Assembly: GCA_964015995.1 (NCBI GenBank)
Contig: CAXHFH010000074.1
Span: forward strand, 1 to 12,497
Source: UBA1672 sp964015995
GTDB lineage: Bacteria; Pseudomonadota; Alphaproteobacteria; Micavibrionales; Micavibrionaceae
Length of the DNA: 12,497 nt
Reading direction: 5' to 3'
The translations under genes and the position numbers were made by a program. A model generated the notes under the pieces. It ran no database searches and had not been told where the DNA came from. It worked only from the letters and a program-made list of their open reading frames with translations. How positions within the stretch are numbered: the stretch's first letter is position 1; every line of letters starts with the position of its first letter. Below, piece after piece: positions 1 to 7,800 of the stretch.

Positions 1-42
1 CCTCTGGATTCGTCGGCAGCGTCAGATGTGTATAAGAGACAG
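1..42 (+). other. Nextera sequencing adapter (artificial sequence)
   Basis: Positions 10-42 match the complete Illumina Nextera Read 1 adapter as I know it: the TCGTCGGCAGCGTC arm (10-23) followed by the Tn5 mosaic end AGATGTGTATAAGAGACAG (24-42). In a library molecule an 8-base i5 index precedes this arm, preceded by a C from the P5 primer. The order here (C, then eight bases at 2-9) fits, but I cannot confirm that these eight bases are a real index. This is untrimmed library sequence and marks a contig end. Genomic sequence starts at 43, so any reading frame that crosses this point is artefactual. Confidence 0.97.
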
Positions 43-448
43 CTCGAGCAGGAGCGATATGGTCCACCATTTTACATGCGTTAATTTTATCCATCAGACA
101 TTTACGAATATGGCTGTTCGCGACAATCCAACCAAACGCTTTATCTTCGACTTCTTCGCTCAGAAATCTCAGCAAGACGGGACTATCCCCATCAAGAATT
201 TGGATATCTTTAATCGGGCAACCTTGCGCGACGATATCTTCCCAAACACCTGCGCGACTCAGAATTTGTGATGATCCATAAGAGATTGCCGTTGTGCGCT
301 CATCAGCGTTCATAAGAGTCTCTGGATCATCACGATCGACACAGGCAACCCTTAAGCCCTCAATACCGCCGAGCAAGCATGACAACGATAAGCCAGCCAA
401 ACCACCACCCAAAATAATCACATCATAATTATCTTTATTTTTAGCCAA
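43..448 (-). CDS. UbiH/UbiF/COQ6-family FAD-dependent monooxygenase, N-terminal fragment
   Basis: This family comprises flavin aromatic hydroxylases that add a ring hydroxyl during ubiquinone biosynthesis. About 135 residues are present; the rest is lost at the adapter junction. The visible N-terminus has the dinucleotide-binding strand and turn DVIILGGGLAGLSL (about residues 9-22), which binds the FAD ADP moiety. It is followed by a charged VDRDD segment at the end of the second strand and by DERTTAISYGS, typical of UbiH/COQ6 proteins. The start is taken as TTG at 446-448, because a good Shine-Dalgarno GAGGA (plus-strand TCCTC, 456-460) lies seven bases upstream and no ATG precedes the FAD motif. 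The gene is divergent from the P-II gene. Which hydroxylation step it performs cannot be told from the fragment. Confidence 0.88.
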
Positions 449-455
449 AAACTGA

Positions 456-460
456 TCCTC
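456..460 (-). promoter_or_regulatory. Ribosome binding site fixing the TTG start of the UbiH-family gene
   Basis: On the minus strand this reads GAGGA and is followed by a seven-base spacer and then TTG. It is the best start signal in this frame, which stays open further upstream, and it decides the start at 448. Confidence 0.7.
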
Positions 461-497
461 ACCACATTCAGACTTGAATTTCCAATCTAATCGACTA

Positions 498-523
498 CTG
501 TATTCCCTCAGCTCGGAAAACAG
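498..523. promoter_or_regulatory. Imperfect dyad in the divergent UbiH/P-II intergenic region
   Basis: CTGTATTCC (498-506) and GGAAAACAG (515-523) form a 9-bp inverted repeat with one mismatch, around an 8-base centre. It sits about 40 bp from the P-II start and about 50 bp from the UbiH-family start, where a repressor or activator of divergent promoters could bind. I saw no sigma-54 -24/-12 element (GG-N10-GC type), which is often found upstream of nitrogen-regulated P-II genes. The site could be chance. Confidence 0.3.
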
Positions 524-562
524 CAATGGAATGAACCATATTACAAGGAAAGTTTTTATACC

Positions 563-904
563 ATGAAAATGATTATGGCCATTATAAAACCCTTCAAACT
601 CGATGATGTGCGCAAGGCACTCATGGAACAAGGCATCGAAGGATTAACTGTTACCGAAGTTAAAGGTTTCGGGCGTCAAAAAGGCCAAACTGAAAATTAC
701 CACGCACCTGATTATTCAGTCAGTTTTTTACCGAAAGTTAAGATAGAACTGGCCGTGGCAGATGAAGACGTTGATAAAGTCGTCCAAACTGTTCAGGAAG
801 CCGCCGAAACCGGGCGTATCGGTGATGGTAAGATTTTTGTTTATGATATCAGCCACGCAATCCGCATCCGCACTGGCGAAGAAGGCAACGAAGCCCTTCA
901 ATAA
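563..904 (+). CDS. glnB: P-II family nitrogen regulatory protein (GlnB/GlnK)
   Basis: P-II proteins are cytosolic trimeric sensors of 2-oxoglutarate, ATP and ADP. They control nitrogen assimilation by binding targets such as AmtB, NtrB and the GlnE/GlnD enzymes. The 113-residue length is normal (usually 112). Family features are the N-terminal strand AIIKPFKLDDV, the T-loop start VKGFGRQKG (33-41), the uridylylation-site Tyr51, FLPKVKIE (55-62), the B-loop TGRIGDGKIFV (83-93) and the C-loop RIRTGEEG (101-108). The T-loop tip reads YHAPDY (46-51) where the usual sequence is YRGAEY, so the Arg47 that GlnK inserts into AmtB is His. The first of the clustered ATGs is used because it gives the usual family N-terminus. 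A purine-rich AAGGAAAG lies about 11 bp upstream. No amtB follows. GlnB and GlnK cannot be separated with certainty. Confidence 0.95.
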   Translation: MKMIMAIIKPFKLDDVRKALMEQGIEGLTVTEVKGFGRQKGQTENYHAPDYSVSFLPKVKIELAVADEDVDKVVQTVQEAAETGRIGDGKIFVYDISHAIRIRTGEEGNEALQ

Positions 905-921
905 AACTTTCTCTAAAAACA

Positions 922-941
922 AAGGCCGCAAACGCGGCCTT
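922..941 (-). terminator. Hairpin terminator between convergent genes
   Basis: A perfect 8-bp stem, AAGGCCGC (922-929) with GCGGCCTT (934-941), closes a 4-base loop. On the minus strand it is followed directly by TGTTTTTAG, a proper U-tract, so it best serves the gene at 977-1597. The plus strand has only a weak GAAATTATAG tail, but the hairpin lies 18 bp after the P-II stop and may work in both directions. Confidence 0.8.
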
Positions 942-976
942 GAAATTATAGTTCTTATGTATTATGAGCGGCTTTC

Positions 977-1597
977 TTAAGCAATCGGTTGTTCAACCTT
1001 TGAGGTTAAGTCACCTGCAATCGGCTCATCATTCAACATCTCGATCATACCGCTCTGCTGAACTGCAAAATTCGCAATAAACAATGCGTTAGAATAGAAC
1101 ACAACGGCATCACATAGAAAATGTCCTTGCTCATTCATGCCCTCAAAACTGGCCGGACGAATAGTACCCTCAACAACAGAGCTGGTTGTTGCATCCATGT
1201 CTTGTGGTAAATTCGGGTCAGTCACATCTTCCGCAACATAAAACGGCCCCTCATCTCCGCGCACAAAAAAGCAGAAAAAGCGAAGATAATCTAAAACATT
1301 TTCTTCATTCACCTTAATCGGAGCCTTGCTGTTCACCTCATGAATCGGAGGCGACGTACCATTCAAACGGAACAGGTTACCTTGATCCGTAAGATAATAA
1401 ATTGTCATTTTTTTATTAACCCAATTTGGGTCTTTAACACGAATAAGAGCCACGCTCTCATAAAAAGGTAATGTGCGCCATGCAACTTGCGTACTGCTGG
1501 GCGAAGTACGGTATTTACCGTCAATTGGATTAATCTTATCTAGGAACCCCGCAAGCTCATCACCAGTTACATCGTTCCAATTATCATCGTGATACAT
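977..1597 (-). CDS. Hypothetical protein, soluble, 206 residues
   Basis: I do not recognise this family. The protein has no signal peptide, no hydrophobic segment long enough to span a membrane and no repeats, so it is probably cytosolic. It mixes short aromatic-rich strands such as MTIYYLTDQGNLFRLNG (64-80), an aromatic patch at LDYLRFFCFF (about 103-112), and a beta-rich second half containing CDAVVFYSNALFIANF. The composition looks like a compact alpha/beta or beta-sandwich protein with three or fewer cysteines. The start is the ATG at 1597; only a weak AGTTAGG lies upstream. It is convergent with the P-II gene and shares its terminator. It is transcribed in the same direction as the TpsA gene but is separated from it by a terminator, so it should have its own promoter in 1598-1759. 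Its coding pattern is continuous, and the absence of long competing frames argues that it is real. Confidence 0.75.
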   Translation of the reverse strand: MYHDDNWNDVTGDELAGFLDKINPIDGKYRTSPSSTQVAWRTLPFYESVALIRVKDPNWVNKKMTIYYLTDQGNLFRLNGTSPPIHEVNSKAPIKVNEENVLDYLRFFCFFVRGDEGPFYVAEDVTDPNLPQDMDATTSSVVEGTIRPASFEGMNEQGHFLCDAVVFYSNALFIANFAVQQSGMIEMLNDEPIAGDLTSKVEQPIA

Positions 1598-1759
1598 ATT
1601 ATATGCCTAACTCTATTGATGTTAATCAATTTGATTTATATTGACAGAAAATAGCCCAAGTGCAACCCCCTGTAATACAAAAATTTTTATACATCTAAGC
1701 GTATTTACATACCCTTATGCAAGTTTTTTCTATTAAACTAGACGAACCCTAATAAACAA
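1598..1759. other. AT-rich intergenic region with no gene seen
   Basis: This stretch separates the hypothetical gene from the TpsA terminator. It is AT-rich and holds no reading frame I would support. On the minus strand a weak TTGCAC followed after 19 bases by TATAAA could form a promoter for the gene ending at 977, but the spacing is longer than ideal. Confidence 0.4.
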
Positions 1760-1790
1760 TTAAGCCCCGATAAAAAATATCAGGGCTTAA
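1760..1790 (-). terminator. Rho-independent terminator of the TpsA gene
   Basis: Two 13-base arms (1760-1772 and 1778-1790) pair with a single G-U wobble around a 5-base loop. The outer arms are TTAAGCCC and GGGCTTAA. Read on the minus strand, the hairpin starts 23 bp after the TpsA stop codon and is followed by the T-rich TTGTTTATTAG. Confidence 0.85.
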
Positions 1791-1813
1791 AAAATTATAA
1801 TTTGTAAATGAGA

Positions 1814-4800
1814 TTAGATATTTCTGGACGTACAACCAGCCTCGGAAGCAATACCATCTTCAAAAGTACCACCAAAGTTATACGTAACAGATCCATTATT
1901 CAAAGAATTTACGGCATCACCCATACAGGTCACTTCCTGACTTTCACCACTCTCACCGCCAGCAGCAGGGTTAATATCAGCAAATTCAGAACCCTCGCCA
2001 CCACCAGCAGCAGGCGTAATGTCGTTCAGGCTACCGAGACCATTGCCAGTCGATGGAAGACCGTTAATAGTTACTCTCGCCTGATTAGATGCTGCATTCT
2101 GGTTGTTGAAATTATCAAAGAAATCTTGAATATTATCCAACGACTGATTAGCAGGCGGGTTACCTACAAAGATCTGACCACGACCATCAACTGTCTCATC
2201 ATCAGCGTCATATAGACGATCTTCAATGAACTGCAAAGTTGCAAGCGGTAGAACTTCATCAAGGAATGTGCCCGGAATTACACCATCAAAGGATGCATCC
2301 GTACCATCAATAATGATTGGAAGGTTGGTGTTTGGATCAAGTATAGAACCATCTTCAAAACGAACATAGAAGCTACCTTCTGGTAAATAACCATCAAATA
2401 CAGTTGAACCAAGCGTCTCACCAACGATGCGCAATCCTGTACCACCGTAATAAGGATATTGCGAAAGTGAGGATGCCTCCAAAACCGGCCCCTCTGAGAA
2501 TACAGAGATATCATCGAACTGCATTGCTGTCGCAGGAATGCCTGTTGTGTTGATGAATGTGTTTGGTCGCTCCAAATCACTCATATCGATGTCACCACTT
2601 TCAAAACGCGCCTGCGCAGATCCGCTAAACTGGCCATTATCTTCAAGTGTATTACCTTGGAACTCAACATAGCCGTTTCTTGCACCAGAGATGTATATAC
2701 CGTGCTTATAATTGTCCTTAACGTAGTTGTTTGTTACGCTGAGGTCAGCGATATTCTTCGTATGAATACCATCACCACCGGAACGCTTCACAACGTTGTT
2801 AGAGATTATAACCGTCTCGCCATGACCATCATAAATTGGTGACGACAATGACTGTGACGCTGTCTGAAGCTCTATTTGCGGCCCCATAAACGCACCCTTA
2901 CCCGTTACGTAGATACCATCATCACGTGAACCGAAGATAAAGTTTCCAATAATCCGCGTCGTGCCCTTGGCAGCAACGTCAATACCGTCATCTCCCGCGA
3001 ACAGAACAGAATTGTATTTAATGTCTGCATTCGCACTCTTAGACACCTCGATACCGTTACCGTCTGTCGACCACCAAGCTTGACCGGTCTTCTTGATTGA
3101 ATTCCAAAGAATATCAACACCGAAGTTGCCGTTTACATCAATACCGTCATCGCCAACATGGTAAATCTTGTTACCAAAGATATCTGCGAACTTACCACTA
3201 TCAACATTGATACCGTCCCAGCCAGCATAAGATATGCGGTTAAAGCCAATATCAACAAAATCTGACGGGTTCACCTTAATGCCGTGCTCGCCAACATTAT
3301 AAATGCTGTTAAACAGAACATCTACGTAATCAGAGCCGGAAATATAGATACCATTACCATCAACATCGTGGATGTCGTTACCGATCACATCCGCAAAGTC
3401 CGATTTGTAAACATAGATACCATTGTCGCCTGTGTAATGAACATCATTGCCCTTCACATCGGCGCCATTGCTACGGCGGACTTCGATACCATCATCTTTC
3501 GCACCATGAACATGGTTCTTCTTGATATCAACCTTATAGGCATATTCCGCTACAATACCGTCATCACCAGACCATTTGATCGTGTTGCGCTCAATATCAG
3601 CATACGCACTGCGATATAGATCAATGCCGTCATCGCCGGACTTCTCGACCTTGTTATACTTAATATCAGCTTTGTCCGAATACGATACTTCAATACCGTC
3701 ACCCTTCGAGCGGTAAACATCATTACCTTTGATGTCTACTTTGTAGGAATGCTCAACATCGATACCGTCATCGCCAGAATACCTGACTTTGTTCTTTTCG
3801 ATATCAGCGTACTTGCTGTATTCAACATCGATACCATCATCGCCGGCATGCTCAACCTTATTGTGCTTGATATCAGCAAAGGATGAATGAGACACCTCGA
3901 TACCGTTACCGTCTGTCGACCACCAAGCTTGACCGGTCTTCTTGATTGAATTCCAAAGAATATCAACACCGAAGTTGCCGTTTACATCAATACCGTCATC
4001 GCCAACATGGTAAATCTTGTTACCAAAGATATCTGCGAACTTACCACTATCAACATTGATACCGTCCCAGCCAGCATAAGATATGCGGTTAAAGCCAATA
4101 TCAACAAAATCTGACGGGTTCACCTTAATGCCGTGCTGACCTGTGTTGTTGATTTCATTCAATAAAACATCAACCATATCAGAATTTGATACGTAAATAC
4201 CGTTTGTTCCGGTGTGGTGAATGTTGTTCCACACGATAGATGCCTCAAGCGCATTATCAACATAGATACCGTTTTCACCCGTATAATGAATGCGGTTCTT
4301 TTTGATCAGCGCACGCTCACTATCAACCAGTTGGATACCATCGGAAACAACCCCGTGAATGTGGTTTTCTTCAATTCGAATATCGTTCGATAGCTTTACA
4401 TCAATACCATCATCACCTACTGTTTTCAGAGAGTTATTGTGGATATAGCCATTATCAGCTTTTGTAACCTCAATACCCTCACCGCCAGTAATTTTAACGT
4501 CGTTATCATAGATTTCGATGTTCTTCGTGTTATCCACGTCGATACCATCATCACCTGCAAAACGTACTTTGTTATTATAAACCTTCACATCACGAGAGGA
4601 CTTAACATCAACGCCGTCCGCTTGTGTGAATGATGCATGATTTTCGAAAATCTGAGCACGATCACTATTTGCAACCTCAATCGCATTACCATCAGTTGCA
4701 TCAGGGTGATCACCTGTTCCAGAAACCACGTTCTTTTTGATTACCACGTCATCATTGTGGTTCACATCGATACCGTCATCACCAGAACTTTTTACAATGT

Positions 4801-7800
4801 TGTAAGAAATTACAGCACGCTTCCCGTCATCAACACGAATGCCATCAAAGAATGAATTAAAGACAAAGTTGCCTGTAATTTCAACATCATCAGATGGGTT
4901 CACTTTAATACCATGCGCACCTGCATCTCTGACAGAATTGAACAACACATCGGCGTTGTTACTGCCCGACACATATATGCCATTGGTGCCAGTGTCGCGA
5001 ATGTCGTTCCAAGAAATTGTTGCATCCAACGCATTTTCGATAAACACACCATTCTCACCAGTGTAACGAATGCGGTTTTTCTTGATCAGTGCACGCTGAC
5101 TATCAACCAGTTGGATACCATCAGAACCGGTCACATCAATTGTGTTGGCTTGAATAGTGATATCATCAGATAGCTTTACATCAATACCATCATCACCTGC
5201 ATTTGTGATGATGTTGTGATGGAAGTTACCAGCATTGGCCTTTGTGATCTCAATACCTTCGCCACCAGTATTCGTAATGGTGTTGTTGTAGACTTCAATA
5301 TTCTTGGTGTTATCAACATCAATACCATCATCACCTGCGTCAGTGACAATATTCTCATATACCTTTACATCGCGTGACGATTTAACATCAACGCCATCCG
5401 CGCCGGTATTAGACGTTGTGTTAAAGCTAATATCCGCACGATCGCTGCGCGATACTTCAATCGCATTACCGTCCGTCGCATCCGGATGAAGCTGCGTTAC
5501 ATCAATTACGTTATTTCTAACAATCACATCATCGTTATTATCAACATCAATACCGTCATCACCTGAGAGATCAACTACGTTACCATCAATGATGGCGCGT
5601 TTACCGTCATTCACACGGATACCATCAAAGAATGAACCCAAGACAAAGTTTCCAATGATTTCAACATCATCAGATGGGTTCACCTTGATACCATGTTCAC
5701 CGGCATTAATAATGATATTATCCAAAACATCTGCGTTGTTACTGCCTGATACATAAATACCGTTCGTACCAGTTGCAACAATCACATTGTTCGAGATTGT
5801 TGCATCCAACGCATTTTCGATAAACACACCATTCTCACCTGTGTTGGTGATGCCATTATCATCAATCAATGCACGCTGACTATCAACCAGTTGAACACCA
5901 TCAGAACCGGTCACATCAATTGTGTTGGTTTGAATAGTGATATCATCAGATAGCTTTACATCGATACCATCATCACCTGCATTTGTGATGATGTTGTGAT
6001 GGAAGTTACCTTTTTGTGCACTTGTAATCTCAAGGCCTTCACCACCAGTATTTGTAATGGTGTTGTTGTAGACATTAATGCGCTCCACACGATCAACGTC
6101 GATACCATCATCACCAGCATCTGTTATAGTATTTTCATAAACATTCGCATCGTGCGAGGACTTTATATCAACACCATCCGCCCCAGTATTAGACGTTTGG
6201 TTATATGAAATACGTGCTTTGTTACTGCGAGATACTTCAATCGCATTACCGTCTGTGGACACAACATTCAACTGAGTCGTATCAATGATGTTCGTATCAA
6301 TAATAACATAATCGTTATCATCAACATCAATACCGTCATCACCTGAATTATCAACTGTGTTATAAGTAATGACCGCGCGTTTTCCGCCTTCAACGCGGAT
6401 ACCGTCTAAAGTGGAACCATCTATATCATTCGCGCCAACAACAATGTCATCACTGTTTGTAATATGCATACCATGTATGCTTGCTGAATCAACGAAGTTA
6501 CCATTTACACTAAGACCGTTCGCAGCATCCGCAAGGACGCCATATTCAAAGCCGGTCATTGTGTTGTAAGAAACGGTTACATTATCTGCACCATCAACTT
6601 CAACACCAGCATCACTGCCTGTACCAACAATGGCAAAACCATTAATTGTCGCGTTATCCGCTGTTACAAGGAAACCGGGAGAATTAGGAGCAATGATAGA
6701 TTCTGCACCGCGCTCTGGGGCTGAACCATGGATATCTGCGTTCGCACCGTTCAATGCCAGGTTAGCATGATCAACATTCACGGATTCATTATACTTGCCT
6801 GCACCAACATGAATTGTGTTTTGGCCAGTGCCTGTATTATTGATCGCGTCAATCGCATTTTGGATAGAACCTGTCTCTTCACTACCCACATTTTGACTGA
6901 GTGTGACTGTACCTTCGCCTTCTGTTCTAAGCGTGTTCACATTAAGTGATTTAAAGATACCGCCATTCTTAATAATGATATCACCACCCTTGGCTTCAAC
7001 GTCGCCATCAAGAATCTCAACATTACCGCTTGTTGCGATTGTAATGTCACCACCTGCACCCACGATGCTTGGCTTCGCTGCGGGAATAGGAACAATTTCA
7101 TTGACAGTAAAAGACGGAGCCACAGGCACAGAGCCCTGAACAAAACGTTCACCAGAAATGGCAATTTCGCCACCTGTAGAGGTTACAACTTCGCCACTGT
7201 TTTTAACTGTGCCTTTATCGCCACCGGAAAGAATAATTTTTCCGCCACCTACTGTTGCAGATGCCACTGTAATAAGACCTGTATTATTGACAACATTATC
7301 AACGGTACCTTTGGCTGCGCTTGCACTTACCTGAACGTAACCGCCTTCCGCATTAATCTTATTATTATTTTTGATTAGCGCATCTGCCAATTCACCATCA
7401 ACAGCAAGCTCAAGCAAGCCATCACCATAAAGGTCAAGCGTCACCGTTTCACCAGCTGCCATAACAACATTACCAAGCTTCGCATTAATCACGCCGTGAT
7501 TTGTGATGAACGGAGAGACAAACGCGGCTAATCCAGCTTCGGCAACTGTAACATTACCGCGAATAACAATCGCACCACCGTCACCAACATTATTAAAGAC
7601 AAGCGTGCCACCATTGGCTTGCAAATTCATAATATCATCAACAGAAATATCCGCAGATGTAGCAATGAGGCTCTGCACATCTATTTCGGGACCTCCAGTA
7701 AAGAATATACCGTCTTTGTCAATAATCACGATTTCAATATTTGAATTCAAATTACCAGAGAGGGTAGATGATATGTCTGCGCGATTATCGCGATAAGCAA

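Larger units (their letters stand above)
2627..6676 (-). repeat. Right-handed parallel beta-helix coil array, 23-residue (69-bp) period
   Basis: This covers residues about 480-1829 of the TpsA protein. Each coil reads roughly G-x-D-G-I-x-V, a turn, a hydrophobic strand, then N-x-I/V. The phase glycine or alanine falls at residues 548, 571, 594, 624, 647, 670, 693 and so on to 1733, at steps of 23 except for five steps of 30. An Asn occurs at a fixed phase in every coil from 517 to 1821 (for example 562, 585, 608, 638, 661), which matches the internal asparagine ladder known from pectate-lyase-like helices. Near the C-terminal end the register breaks with a longer insertion (about 1740-1765), then two or three coils cap the array. 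Confidence 0.92.

Noticed and set aside
24..42. Tn5/IS50 mosaic end as a natural transposon terminus
   Set aside because: It is preceded by the synthetic Nextera arm and lies at the sequence end; no transposase or target duplication is present.
26..271. Small plus-strand reading frame at the left edge
   Set aside because: It starts inside the adapter and runs antisense through the clear UbiH-family gene.
1640..1690. Plus-strand promoter starting at TTGACA near 1640
   Set aside because: No -10 hexamer lies at suitable spacing and no plus-strand gene follows.
2894..6676. CRISPR-like array of evenly spaced repeats
   Set aside because: The 69-bp spacing is the 23-residue beta-helix coil of one open coding frame; repeats are degenerate and there are no unique spacers or cas genes.
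1808..7796. Numerous plus- and minus-frame reading frames of 60-135 codons overlapping tpsA
   Set aside because: They follow the internal repeat composition, resemble one another, lack start signals and are shadows of the 2099-codon gene.
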